DNA of 64,000 nt from positions 1 to 64,000 of the forward strand of contig JAQGOP010000007.1 of the NCBI GenBank assembly GCA_028293545.1. The letters are read 5' to 3'. The position numbers were made by a program, and so were the translations under genes. Each line of letters opens with the position of its first letter. Position 1 is the stretch's first letter. Below, in pieces: positions 32,496-41,886 of the stretch. The DNA comes from Verrucomicrobiota bacterium (GTDB lineage Bacteria > Verrucomicrobiota > Verrucomicrobiia > Opitutales > Opitutaceae). The notes under the pieces were generated by a model. It worked only from the letters and a program-made list of their open reading frames with translations. It was not told where the DNA came from and did not search any database.

Positions 32496-34580
32496 TCACG
32501 GGCGGGCTGCGAGAGGGGGAAGTCCCAGTCTTTGTTGATCGGTCAAACCGGGAAAATCGTCGGTGCGGAAAGGGCCCGCGGGGAGGCCCTCGCCGTTGTA
32601 CAGGTTGCCGATGGGACTATCGGCCCAATTATAGCGCACCGCCACAGGTTGGGAAACACCGGCGCCCCGGACCACCACCGTGCTGCCGTCGATGGAGGCC
32701 TTGGCCCATTTCCATTTGCGATCCGCTCCACAGATCGCGAAGCCCTCCAGTGGGCTCTCCGGCGAATGCCGCGTGAGCGGAACTGCGTGGGTGTCGACCG
32801 TCGCCATGCGCAAGGTGGCAGGGACCAAATGCGCCGCGAGTCCGCCGTCAGCGTGACCAAAATGAATTCGAATCGTGTCTTCCTCGACGGTGAACGACTG
32901 GTAGACCGGTCCCGAAAAAGCGACGGCGCGGCGATAAGTGTTGGCGAGTGCGATGCGCGCCAAGCGGGCGCCCGCCTCGGTTTTGCTGCGCGGGTGAATA
33001 TCCCCGGGTTCCCCGAGATCGAGCAGGATGGCTTGGCCCGTATTCGCGAGCGCCAGTGTCCGGGTTTGGGCCTCCCGCAATTCGGCCCAGCGGCTGTCGC
33101 CGGGCTCATCGGTGAGCGAGCCGAAGTTCGCCAATTGGCAGAAATAAAAAGCGAAGGAACCCTGGCCCCAGCGCTGTCGCCAATCGGAGATCATCAAAGG
33201 GAAGGCGGTTCGATATTGGTAGGCGCGCGGGCCGTTGTCCTCTCCTTGGTACCAAACCACGCCTTGGATCGCGTAGGGGATGACCGAGTGAAGCATGCTG
33301 TTGTAAACGTAACTGGGTGTCCTCGCTGGCGCCGGCGCGGCGGGCAGCGAGGTGGGATAATCGCGCCTGGCCTCCGCGCTTAATTCCGGGAGCGGAGTCT
33401 CCACCTTGGCCCACCATTTCCCGGCAAGCGATTCGCGGTCGACGCGAAAAGCCCCCTCCGGTCCCATCGCAGCGGCGCGACCGATGGGAGCCACGATGCG
33501 GATGGCGAGGGTGACTTCTCCCGACGTGGTCTTCTCAAGGTAATAGGTGCGCGCCGAGGCTCCGCCTGCGGCACCGTACGGAGTTTCGCCGACTTGCCGG
33601 CCGTTGAGATACACGGTGTCGAAATCATTGATGAGCCCCAGCTCGAGAAAGAGCGGCCCGACGGTCATTGCGGGGGTGATGTTGATCTGCCGGCGGATCC
33701 AAACCACCTGGCCTTCGGGCAAACCGGCCTGAGCCACGTTCCCCGGAAGAGTGATCGGCGTCCAATCGGACAGCGACACGTCCGCGCCCGCGAATGCCGC
33801 CGGATCCGCCGGGACTGGAAGCTTGATCTGATATTTCTGTTCCCAAGCGCGCAGTTGCGCAGCGTAGCGGTTCACCCGCGCGGGGAAGGCAACCTGCTCG
33901 GCAATCACGCGATCACTGCCTTCCCGCAAGTCGGGATCCTGCTGCAGCGCTTCGCGGCTGGTCCACGCCTCCACCGGCGTTCCGCCCCACGACGTGCTGA
34001 TCAAGCCCACGGGTGCAGCCAGAGCCTGCTGAAGGTCCTTGCCGAAGTGGTATCCCACGGCGGGAAAACGGCCCGCGACGTCCGGGCCGGAAATCAGCCA
34101 AGTGCCGTGGATCTCGTCCAGCGGCTGATCGGAAGTGAGATGTTTCGGCTCGAAAATCCGCAGCTGCGGACGGGAGGAAGCGGCGATCGCCGCGTCGGCA
34201 TCGGTCGTGCGGGAAACGCACCAGTCCATGTTGGACTGTCCCGAGCAAATCCAAACCTCCCCGATGAGCACATCGGGAACGACGACCCGGTTCGTGCCTT
34301 CAACCACCAGGGAAAAAGGGCCCGGCGCCTTCGCGGAAAGATCCATCTCGACGCGCCAGCGTCCTTGCTGGTCTGCCGTCGTGGTTTTGCTTTCGCCGGC
34401 GATCGTCGCGCGAATCGTCGATCCGGGTTCCGCCTTGCCCCACACGGGAACGGCAGCGGCTTTTTGCAGGACGGCGTGAGCGGAAAACAGGTCGGGCAGT
34501 GTCACTTCGCCGTGGAGGGCAGAGGCCACAGCAGCGGAGAGTATGAGCGTCGAGACTAGGGCAGCGTCTTTGGTCTTCAT
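32496..34580 (-). CDS. Sialate O-acetylesterase-like carbohydrate esterase
   Basis: The 694-residue protein has a signal peptide (LVSTLILSAAVASALHG), then a SASA/GDSL-like esterase arranged in several parts. The nucleophile serine is in WICSGQSNMDW near residue 118; oxyanion and later blocks appear as STSWGGTPVEAWTS and GVVWYQGEDNG. The His/Asp end lies near DLGEPGDIHPRSK. A beta-sandwich insert resembling GH2-type domains (about 260-360, WIRRQINITPAM ... FDTVYLNGRQVGET) interrupts the esterase fold. Such enzymes remove acetyl groups from hemicellulose or other glycans as often as from sialic acid. It heads a two-gene operon with the KDPG-type aldolase. Confidence 0.88.
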   Translation of the reverse strand: MKTKDAALVSTLILSAAVASALHGEVTLPDLFSAHAVLQKAAAVPVWGKAEPGSTIRATIAGESKTTTADQQGRWRVEMDLSAKAPGPFSLVVEGTNRVVVPDVLIGEVWICSGQSNMDWCVSRTTDADAAIAASSRPQLRIFEPKHLTSDQPLDEIHGTWLISGPDVAGRFPAVGYHFGKDLQQALAAPVGLISTSWGGTPVEAWTSREALQQDPDLREGSDRVIAEQVAFPARVNRYAAQLRAWEQKYQIKLPVPADPAAFAGADVSLSDWTPITLPGNVAQAGLPEGQVVWIRRQINITPAMTVGPLFLELGLINDFDTVYLNGRQVGETPYGAAGGASARTYYLEKTTSGEVTLAIRIVAPIGRAAAMGPEGAFRVDRESLAGKWWAKVETPLPELSAEARRDYPTSLPAAPAPARTPSYVYNSMLHSVIPYAIQGVVWYQGEDNGPRAYQYRTAFPLMISDWRQRWGQGSFAFYFCQLANFGSLTDEPGDSRWAELREAQTRTLALANTGQAILLDLGEPGDIHPRSKTEAGARLARIALANTYRRAVAFSGPVYQSFTVEEDTIRIHFGHADGGLAAHLVPATLRMATVDTHAVPLTRHSPESPLEGFAICGADRKWKWAKASIDGSTVVVRGAGVSQPVAVRYNWADSPIGNLYNGEGLPAGPFRTDDFPGLTDQQRLGLPPLAARP

Positions 34581-34716
34581 AACGGGGCGAGTCGCACGGC
34601 CGGAGGGGTGGGGAATGACCGTTGCGACGTGAAAGCGACTGCACGGCCAAACGACCCCTGCGGCAAATTCTATCCCCCGGCCTTAAAATAGAGCCAGCCG
34701 TCCAACCGAAAAGAGC

Positions 34717-35988
34717 TCACTCCATCGCCGCCGACGTGGGAGCCGATCCGGCTTTGCGATGCTGAATGGCAAACGCCCGCTGGAGCGCACTCGTCGAGTG
34801 TGAAACCACAATGTCGCGACACTCCGCGACGAGTTTTTCCAACGGTTCGCCGTAGCCTCCGTTCGCCATCATCTTCGGGACCCATTTTTGTCCGAACCGA
34901 ACGTGGTTGGTTTCGTCGATAATATCGTAGAGGACCGCCTGGGCTGATTCGGTGTCCCCGTTCTTCATGTGCTCCTGGTAGGTCTCGTGCTTGTACTTGA
35001 ACCCATCGGCCTCGATCACGTAGGTGAGCGCGGTGTAGCGGCGGAGCGGATCGTAAAGCTGGCGCCACGCGTAGTTGGCGACGCAATTGGGAAAGTCGGT
35101 GACGTGGTGGCCCAATTGACGGAGCCGGCTCTCGCCGAGCGCGGAGTGGCGCTCCTCATCGTAACAGTGGCGCGCGATATCGTAGTAGAAATCCCACTCC
35201 ATTCCCGCGGTTTCCCACAGGATGCTGCCGAGGGTTTCGGCGGCCTGCATTTCCTGCGAATAATTGAAAAACTGGAAAAGCACTTTCGCCTCGGTGTCAT
35301 TTTCGTCCGGCATCGCCATCCCCGACTCCGAGAGCTTGAAGCGGCTGTCGCGTAGCGCGCCCGGAAAAGGCAGGGGGCAGGAGCTGCCCGGGGGAGGAAC
35401 GGCCTCCGCTCCCGTCACGGGTTCGGTGCCGGCGATGCCGCCCACCTGCCCGAGCAACATCCGGATCCACGCCGTCCAACGGCTCGCCTGCCGCTGTTTT
35501 TCCCCGCTGTCCTGCAGCGCGGGCAGCTCCCGTCGGGCCCATTTGAGCTGGGCCTCTTTCTCCGGCAGCAGGCGCTGAATGATGGCAATGGTGGGGGCGT
35601 CGTAAACTTTATGGATATTGGCGACGATGCTGTGGTACGCGGCCACCAGTTCGGCTTTGAAGACGAGGTAGTGTCCGGCCAGAAATTCGTAGTCCGCTTG
35701 TGCGCACGCCAGCCCGGCAATGACCTTGGCCACTGCGGGGTCGGGTGCTCGGTCGGGATTCATCACCCGCAATTCCCAGAGACGGGTGCGCAGCTCCCGA
35801 CTGTGTTGTGCGTCCTGCCAGAGGTGCAGCGCGATCTCGTGCTTGATCTCCCAGCGTTCGACGCCGGGCAGCCAGCCGCCCAGCAGTCGGGCGGATTGGA
35901 TTTCAAACGCCTGCAAACGTTTCAGCCGGGAAATGACGTCGTCGGGACTCAACCGTTGAGAATCTGCAGGGGCGGGGATCGCGTTCAT
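34717..35988 (-). CDS. Double ferritin-like protein (DUF455 type)
   Basis: From ATG 35988 the product has 423 residues arranged as two ferritin-like four-helix units. Unit 2 (about 220-400) keeps diiron ligands: EMQAAETLGSILWE, YDEERHSALGE (ExxH), EADGFKYKHE and DETNHVRFGQKW. Unit 1 (about 15-175) has matching helices (FEIQSARLLGGW, WQDAQHSREL, KAELVAAYH, PEKEAQLKWARREL) but lacks the second ExxH, so it may not bind two metals. A proline/glycine linker joins them. DUF455 proteins are poorly characterised and may be diiron hydroxylases. It is divergent from the mutarotase-like gene at 36244. An in-frame extension to 36021 is not needed. Confidence 0.75.
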   Translation of the reverse strand: MNAIPAPADSQRLSPDDVISRLKRLQAFEIQSARLLGGWLPGVERWEIKHEIALHLWQDAQHSRELRTRLWELRVMNPDRAPDPAVAKVIAGLACAQADYEFLAGHYLVFKAELVAAYHSIVANIHKVYDAPTIAIIQRLLPEKEAQLKWARRELPALQDSGEKQRQASRWTAWIRMLLGQVGGIAGTEPVTGAEAVPPPGSSCPLPFPGALRDSRFKLSESGMAMPDENDTEAKVLFQFFNYSQEMQAAETLGSILWETAGMEWDFYYDIARHCYDEERHSALGESRLRQLGHHVTDFPNCVANYAWRQLYDPLRRYTALTYVIEADGFKYKHETYQEHMKNGDTESAQAVLYDIIDETNHVRFGQKWVPKMMANGGYGEPLEKLVAECRDIVVSHSTSALQRAFAIQHRKAGSAPTSAAME

Positions 35989-36243
35989 CGGGGTAATTGA
36001 TCGGAAAGCTAGCACAGGCACTCTGGCTTACGAAGTGCCAACCTCCGGCTCATTTATAGAACCAGTGGCCACCACTCGCATATTCACGTCGGCCATGGGA
36101 AAAGGTCCTCGTTGCGGCGTGCTTCCCCTGGCCCGCATATCCCACACTTGGTTTCGCGCGTTGATGACTTTCTTTCGCTCCAATCGCTCTGCCCGCCTGG
36201 ATTCATTGTGCCGAGCCAGCGGGCAAAACCCCATCACGGTGAC

Positions 36244-37428
36244 ATGAAGGTCATTTCCCAAAAACCCCGAACGGTCCGCGGTGCGGAATCATGGCGCCTG
36301 GCGAGTGACCGGGTGGAGGCATTTTTAACCTGCGAGGGCGGACATCTGGCTCCCGTCACATTCCAAACGGATCGCGGGCCGGTTCAGCCGTTCCATGTCG
36401 CGCCTTGGACCGAGAAGGCCGAGGCGAAAAAATATTCGGGGCCGTTGAAGGTTTTGCGCGGGGATTTCTTCTGCGCGCCCTTTGGCGGCAATGAGCGGAA
36501 ATGGCGGCAGGAGCAGCACACGATTCACGGCGAAACCTCCGGCAAACGGTGGAAGTTGCGTGCAATTGTCGCGGTCCCGGGCGGCATCGAGCTCTCCGCG
36601 GAGATGCGAACTTCCGTGCGGCGCGGCTTGGTCACCAAGCGAATTCAACTGCGGGACGGGGAAACCAATCTTTACTGCCAGCACGAACTGGCCGGGTTTA
36701 CGGGGCCGATGTGCCTCGGCCACCATGCGACGCTCGCCTTTCCACCCGAGGAAGGCAGCGGTCAGATCACGATCAGTTCGTGGCGCCAAGGGCGGGTTTG
36801 TCCCAGCGTCCTGGAAGACCCGGCGCGCGGAGGCTATTCGTGTTTGCAACCGGATGCGCCATTCCAGGATCTCCGGCGCGTGCCAAGGTCCGACGGCTCG
36901 ATGGCCGACTTATCGCGGTATCCTGCTCGGGCTGGATTTGAAGATGCAGTGATGGTTTCGGCGGCGCCGGGGGCAGGGCCGGCGTGGACCGCGGTGAGTT
37001 TCCCCAAATCCGGATACCTTTGGTTCGCCCTGAAGGATTCCCGCGTGCTTGCCTCCACGCTGTTGTGGATTTCCAACGGCGGCCGGCATTATTCGCCGTG
37101 GAACGGCCGGCACCGGGCCGTGATGGGGCTTGAGGAGGTGACGAGCTATTTTCATTACGGCTTGGCGGAATCGGCCGCTTCCAATCCACGATCGCGCCGG
37201 GGAATTCCGACGGTGCTGCAGCTCCATCCGTCGCGGCCCCTGAAGGTCAATTATGTGATGGGCGTAGTGGCGATTCCGCGGCGATTCGACCGGGTGCGCG
37301 GTGTGCGGTTTGGCGCGGGACAGGTTGTTTTCGAGTCGGAATCCGGGGCGTCGGTCGTCCACGCCGTCGACCTTGATTTTCTCGCGGCAGGCCGGAGCCG
37401 GCCCGGGGTTCGTTCAGCCAAGAGTTGA
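36244..37428 (+). CDS. Conserved hypothetical, possible sugar-binding/mutarotase-like fold
   Basis: From ATG 36244 the product has 394 residues with no signal peptide or membrane helix. It opens with RLASDRVEAFLTCEGGHLAPVTF and contains KVLRGDFFCAPFGG, a QHTIHGE...KW segment and LGHHATLAFP. Those features resemble the beta-sandwich of galactose mutarotase-like proteins, in which histidines and glutamates line the sugar pocket. It ends 7 bp before a second protein of similar character and just upstream of GH2 and GH36 genes, so it probably handles a sugar in the cytoplasm. The fold is inferred by eye and the function is unknown. Confidence 0.6.
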   Translation: MKVISQKPRTVRGAESWRLASDRVEAFLTCEGGHLAPVTFQTDRGPVQPFHVAPWTEKAEAKKYSGPLKVLRGDFFCAPFGGNERKWRQEQHTIHGETSGKRWKLRAIVAVPGGIELSAEMRTSVRRGLVTKRIQLRDGETNLYCQHELAGFTGPMCLGHHATLAFPPEEGSGQITISSWRQGRVCPSVLEDPARGGYSCLQPDAPFQDLRRVPRSDGSMADLSRYPARAGFEDAVMVSAAPGAGPAWTAVSFPKSGYLWFALKDSRVLASTLLWISNGGRHYSPWNGRHRAVMGLEEVTSYFHYGLAESAASNPRSRRGIPTVLQLHPSRPLKVNYVMGVVAIPRRFDRVRGVRFGAGQVVFESESGASVVHAVDLDFLAAGRSRPGVRSAKS

Positions 37429-37435
37429 GGAGCCC

Positions 37436-38488
37436 ATGGACGCTGCGCTGATGCGAACCTTGAAGGCTGCTGGCAAACCCGCGGATGCGGTGGTGCTGGC
37501 CGATGGCACGCGTTTGTTGGTGCTGCCGTATGGCGGGCGGGTGCTGGGTTTATTTGCGCCGGGAGATCGGGGCAATTTTTTCTGGGTCAATCCCGTGCTC
37601 CGGCGAGCGCGGACGGCGCGCGCGTTCTTCGCCGCCGATCGATGGCAGAATTTGGGCGGCGAGCGGACTTGGATTGGCCCTGAATTCGCCTTCTTCTTTC
37701 CCCGATTCCCCGCGCTGGAGGGCTATCGTCCACCCCACGCGTTCGACGCCACGACATTCAGAGTAAAGCGGCAAAAGGATGGCTATGCGCTTGCCGCGGA
37801 ATTCCGCGTCCACTGCCGCGCCCCCGTCGCCGCGGTGACAGTGCGGCTGACGAAACGCATCGAGCCGGCGCCCGATCCGCTGCGGGCTGGCACGGGTTCC
37901 GAGAATGTGCGCTACGCCGGCTATACTTTGCGCTCCACCTTGGAATTGATCGAAACGGATTCGCGCGCCGTGCAACTCGGGTTGTGGAGCATCGCCCAGC
38001 TTCCACCGGGTGGAGAGATGCTCATTCCCGTCTACGGGCGGGTAAAGCCGCGGGTTTTCTTTGGTCGCATTCCTCGCGGCGATCTCCAGGTGCGGCGCTC
38101 GTTGATCCGGTACCGCATGCGTTCCGCTGGCGAGCACAAGATCGGCGTGACCGCCGCGGCCGGCACGGGACGCATCGGTTACGTTCGTCGTGCGGAAGAC
38201 GGAACCGCCGAATTGGTGGTGCGGAATCATTCGGTAAATCCGTCGGGCGTGTACCGCGATGCGCCGGCGTCACTTCCCGCGGAGGGCGGATATGCGGTCG
38301 AAGCGTGCAGCGTGAATCATCCCGAACTGGGCCGATTCGCCGAATTGGAACACCATGCGCCGGCGATCGGGGTGGCACACCCTCGCGGCGAGGACCTCGT
38401 CCAAATGTGGGCTTATCGCGGCCCGGCGCGACAGCTCGCACGCATTGCAGAAACTCTCCTCGGCGCGCCCTTTCTTGGTTCCGAATAA
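37436..38488 (+). CDS. DUF6786-like protein, probable sugar-active
   Basis: From ATG 37436 the product has 350 residues. A GAGGAG Shine-Dalgarno overlaps the stop codon of the gene before it, which points to translational coupling. The protein has LPYGGRVLGLFAPGDRGNFFWVNP, then GGERTWIGPEFAFFFPRF, and later LELIETDSRAVQLGLWSIAQLPPGGEMLIPV. This pattern is that of the DUF6786 family, which has a galactose-mutarotase-like shape. It has no signal peptide. The GH2 gene begins 16 bp later. It may be an epimerase or binding partner for sugars freed by the hydrolases, but no catalytic assignment can be made. Confidence 0.65.
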   Translation: MDAALMRTLKAAGKPADAVVLADGTRLLVLPYGGRVLGLFAPGDRGNFFWVNPVLRRARTARAFFAADRWQNLGGERTWIGPEFAFFFPRFPALEGYRPPHAFDATTFRVKRQKDGYALAAEFRVHCRAPVAAVTVRLTKRIEPAPDPLRAGTGSENVRYAGYTLRSTLELIETDSRAVQLGLWSIAQLPPGGEMLIPVYGRVKPRVFFGRIPRGDLQVRRSLIRYRMRSAGEHKIGVTAAAGTGRIGYVRRAEDGTAELVVRNHSVNPSGVYRDAPASLPAEGGYAVEACSVNHPELGRFAELEHHAPAIGVAHPRGEDLVQMWAYRGPARQLARIAETLLGAPFLGSE

Positions 38489-38504
38489 TACAACCCCACT
38501 CGTT

Positions 38505-41504
38505 ATGAAAAATATTTCCCGCCCATGGCGAACCTCGCGACTGGCTGGCGCGGTCGCCGCGTTGCTCCTCGTTTTCCCCCTGCTTACCCGCGCCGCGGAT
38601 CCGGTCACGCCACCTCCGGCCGCGGACGCGCGGCGGCAATCGTTGGATGGCTCCTGGCAAATCGCCCAGGATTCCATCCCGGAAGGCGACGACGCGTGGT
38701 CCAAAACCGGTGCATTCCCGCTGGCATCGTCCCGACCGATCCTCGTGCCGGGAAACATCAACGAGGCCTGGCCGAACCCGGCGCCGGTGCTGTCCAGAGG
38801 GGCGGCAAATCGCGATTGGTATCAGCGGACCTTCACTCCCGCGATTCCTGTGGACGATCACCTGCGTTATTACCTGCGTTTTGGCGCGGTTTCCCAAACC
38901 TGCGAAGTCTGGCTCAATGGCCTCGACCTGGGTTCCCATGAGGGCGGCCAGGATCCGTTCGAATTCGACGTCACGGGTTTCCTGCATTTTGGGCAGCCGA
39001 ACTCCGTGGTGGTGCGAGTCTCCTCGCCTTACTTCGGCGGCATCACGCAGCACGTCTCCCTGGTCGCCCAGCCGGCGGTGCGAATTATCGACGCCTTTGC
39101 CCGGCCCAATGCGGAGGCAGGAAACATCGAGCTGACGGTTACCTTGGAAAATAACACTACCGCACCGGCTGTGGTCGACCTGGCTGCGATCGTCGGCGAA
39201 TACCGTCCGGCGAAGGAAGTGGGGCGGCGCCAGCAGGAGGTGACGGTGGCACCCGGGCGGATCGAAACAAAATTAAGCCTCGCCGTCCCGCAACCGCATC
39301 GGTGGGACCTGGATGATCCCTTTCTCTATACCCTCAAACTCACCAGCCGCTGGACCGGCGCATCGACCGCCGATTCCGGGCAGGATGAGTACGCGCTGCG
39401 CACCGGCTTTCGCGATTTCCGGATTTCGAATGGCTATTTTTATCTCAACGGCCGACGCATTTTCCTGAAATCGACCCACGGCAATTGGTACGACCCGATT
39501 GTGATCCAGGGGAATTCGCGGTCCATGACCTATTTGAGCCGGGATTTTACCCAGCTGAAAAAAGCGGGGTTCAACGTCTTGCGCTTCATCATCTCCGCCG
39601 CGCTGCCGGAGCAGCTCGACGAGGCCGACGAACGCGGATTCCTCATTTATAGTGAGCACGAAACTTCATGGTTTCTAAAGGACCCCACCAAATTTGGCCG
39701 CTCGCTCCAAGGCGTGGCCCGCCGCGATCGCAATCATCCGAGCCTGGTAATGTGGGGCATGCTCAATGAAACCGCGGCGCTGCCGGTGTATCGTCGCGCC
39801 CGCGCATGGCTCCCGACGCTGCGCTCGATCGACGACACGCGGCTGGTCATGTTGAGCAGTGGACGCTGGGACAAGGATTTCCACACTGGCTCGGCCTCCA
39901 ATCCCGGATCCTGGACTTGGGATGTTTACATGGGCGGAGAGGATCCCGTCGCTCCCGTCGCCACGGGCGAAGTGCCGGAGGATATTGGGGCTTACCACAA
40001 TGGCACCGGCGACGCTCACGTTTACCAGCGTTTCCCGACAACCTGGAATCACGTGCTGGCCTTTTCCGCGGTCGGCCAGGGCACCAAGCCGTTCCTTCTC
40101 TCCGAGACCGGGGATGGAAGCGCCTACAACCCATACGGGGAAAAACGAGGATTGGATCAGCTGGGAGTTTCCGCCGACGCGTACTCCCGCGGCTGGATCA
40201 ACCACGCGATTTCCGGCCTGGAGCGAACCTGGAAAGCCTACGGCTTGGAGGGAACCTATTCGACCGTGGAGGACGTGGTCGTCGACAGTTCACTCTCCGC
40301 CGCCGCGGAACGCGAACGCACCTTCAGTTATGTGCGCGGCAACCCGCACGTGAACGGATTCAACCTCACCAGCCTCAACGACTGCTGGGGCACCGGTGAA
40401 GGGTTCCTCGACAACTTTCGGGAGTTCAAGCCCGGGCAATTCACGGTGCTTCAGGCGGGGTGGGCGCCCCTGCGTTGGTGCCTGCTCGTCAATCCCCGCA
40501 ACGTTTACGCCGATCGTCCGCTGCGATTGCGCGTTTCGCTGGCCAATGAAGACCGGCTCCCGGGCGGCAACTATCCGGCCACGCTGAAAATCTCGGGCGC
40601 CGCGGGAACGGTTTGGTCGCAGCAGGTCGTGGCGCATTTCCCGGCTGGGCGCGACAATCCGTTTGCGACCCTCGTTTTCGATGCCGACGTCTCGCTTCCC
40701 GCCGATTTGCCGGAGGGAGAATACCGCCTCACATCCACATTGACGGGGCGGGAGAATGCCGCCGCGAGCGAGGTTCCCTTTACGGTGCTGCGTCGGCAAA
40801 ATCATCCCTCGGGTCTCGGCGCGGTGACGCTGCTGGGTGTGGAGCCGTCGGTGCGCGAACTCCTGGTCAATAGCGGAGCGGGAGCGCGCGATTATGTGCC
40901 GGGGAAGGGCAGCGATCGCGAGACGATCGTGGTCGGGGGACTTTTCCACGGTTCAGCCGCGGAGTGGCGGGCGCTGTATGGGCGCGTCGCGGGAGGCGCC
41001 CATGTGGTTTTCCTTTCGCCGCGGGTATTCCACAGCGGGGATGATCCCAAGAAGGACAAGCTGCACTGGCTGGCGCTGAAGGAGCGGGGCGAACTGGTCG
41101 ACGAACTGGAATGGCTCTACCACAAGGACGCGTTTGCGAAACCGGGGCGCGCGTTTACCGGACTCCGAACTCGGATCATGACGCCGCAATATTACGGCCC
41201 GGTGCTCGGCGACACGCCTTACTTGGCGCGCGGCCAAATCCCGGATGTGACCGATGCGGTGGCCATTCGATGTGCGGCGGATGGGGCGGACCAATTCAAT
41301 TACCGGGATGGAGTATTGGTCGGCACCTATCGCCATCATGCGGGACAATTCACGGTCAATACATTGAATCTCATCGGCAATCCCGGTGTGCCCGCCGCGG
41401 AACGGCTGATCCTCAATCTGGTGAAAGCAGCGCAGGCTGACGCCGCGCCCCTGCAGGCGCTGCCGGCCGATTATGAAACGGAGCTGAACACCCTCGGGCT
41501 CTAA
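38505..41504 (+). CDS. Glycoside hydrolase family 2 enzyme, exported
   Basis: The 999-residue protein has a signal peptide (RLAGAVAALLLVFPLLTRAA). GH2 domains follow: a sugar-binding jelly roll (about 45-210, NRDWYQRTF ... EVWLNGLDLGSHEGGQDPFEFDVT), an Ig-like sandwich (210-310), and a TIM barrel (about 310-610). The acid/base glutamate is E422 in WGMLNE and the nucleophile is E534 in LLSETGDGS. A C-terminal region of about 350 residues (from about 650) includes an Ig-like part and a further unassigned domain (VVFLSPRVFHSGDD). GH2 covers beta-galactosidases, glucuronidases and mannosidases, and the exact sugar is not clear. It is the third gene of a likely three-gene unit starting at 36244. 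Confidence 0.88.
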   Translation: MKNISRPWRTSRLAGAVAALLLVFPLLTRAADPVTPPPAADARRQSLDGSWQIAQDSIPEGDDAWSKTGAFPLASSRPILVPGNINEAWPNPAPVLSRGAANRDWYQRTFTPAIPVDDHLRYYLRFGAVSQTCEVWLNGLDLGSHEGGQDPFEFDVTGFLHFGQPNSVVVRVSSPYFGGITQHVSLVAQPAVRIIDAFARPNAEAGNIELTVTLENNTTAPAVVDLAAIVGEYRPAKEVGRRQQEVTVAPGRIETKLSLAVPQPHRWDLDDPFLYTLKLTSRWTGASTADSGQDEYALRTGFRDFRISNGYFYLNGRRIFLKSTHGNWYDPIVIQGNSRSMTYLSRDFTQLKKAGFNVLRFIISAALPEQLDEADERGFLIYSEHETSWFLKDPTKFGRSLQGVARRDRNHPSLVMWGMLNETAALPVYRRARAWLPTLRSIDDTRLVMLSSGRWDKDFHTGSASNPGSWTWDVYMGGEDPVAPVATGEVPEDIGAYHNGTGDAHVYQRFPTTWNHVLAFSAVGQGTKPFLLSETGDGSAYNPYGEKRGLDQLGVSADAYSRGWINHAISGLERTWKAYGLEGTYSTVEDVVVDSSLSAAAERERTFSYVRGNPHVNGFNLTSLNDCWGTGEGFLDNFREFKPGQFTVLQAGWAPLRWCLLVNPRNVYADRPLRLRVSLANEDRLPGGNYPATLKISGAAGTVWSQQVVAHFPAGRDNPFATLVFDADVSLPADLPEGEYRLTSTLTGRENAAASEVPFTVLRRQNHPSGLGAVTLLGVEPSVRELLVNSGAGARDYVPGKGSDRETIVVGGLFHGSAAEWRALYGRVAGGAHVVFLSPRVFHSGDDPKKDKLHWLALKERGELVDELEWLYHKDAFAKPGRAFTGLRTRIMTPQYYGPVLGDTPYLARGQIPDVTDAVAIRCAADGADQFNYRDGVLVGTYRHHAGQFTVNTLNLIGNPGVPAAERLILNLVKAAQADAAPLQALPADYETELNTLGL

Positions 41505-41703
41505 CCTCATATCCCATGAGGGCTGAAAAACCACCGGACTGATTCCTGGACGACATCCGAGTTGCTTCGGTCCGCGTGTGCAGGACTGGGAATTTATGGA
41601 ATCGAATCCCCCAGGGCCGTGTCCCGAGACTCTGGCTCGAGTGCGGCGTGGAGGCGTCGATTGCCGGATGTCGCACGCATCCGATCAACCCCAGCCGGGC
41701 TCG

Positions 41704-41787
41704 ACGCCCCATCGGGGCAACCCAGCCGGAGCCCAGGGCACCGCCCTGGGTTTCGGATTTGAAAATCCGTAGCCCTGAAGGGGCGGC
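41704..41787 (+). repeat. Dispersed 84-bp repeat A, copy 2
   Basis: ACGCCCCATCGGGGC, the central palindrome CCCAGGGCACCGCCCTGGG, and GCCCTGAAGGGGCGGC match the copy at 10262-10344 closely. It fills part of the 382-bp gap between the GH2 gene and the regulator, where I see no gene. Frames across it are artefacts. Confidence 0.85.
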
Positions 41788-41886
41788 ATAATTTACCTCG
41801 CCGCTGCGCTGACGTGCGGTCGGGTGTTTTTTGAATTGAGGAAATTGACTGCCGCCTCGGATCGGGCTTTCTGAAGGGCTCTCTTC

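Noticed and set aside
41562-41791. Three small rightward frames after the GH2 gene
   Set aside because: They run through repeat A copy 2 and share its artefact peptide.
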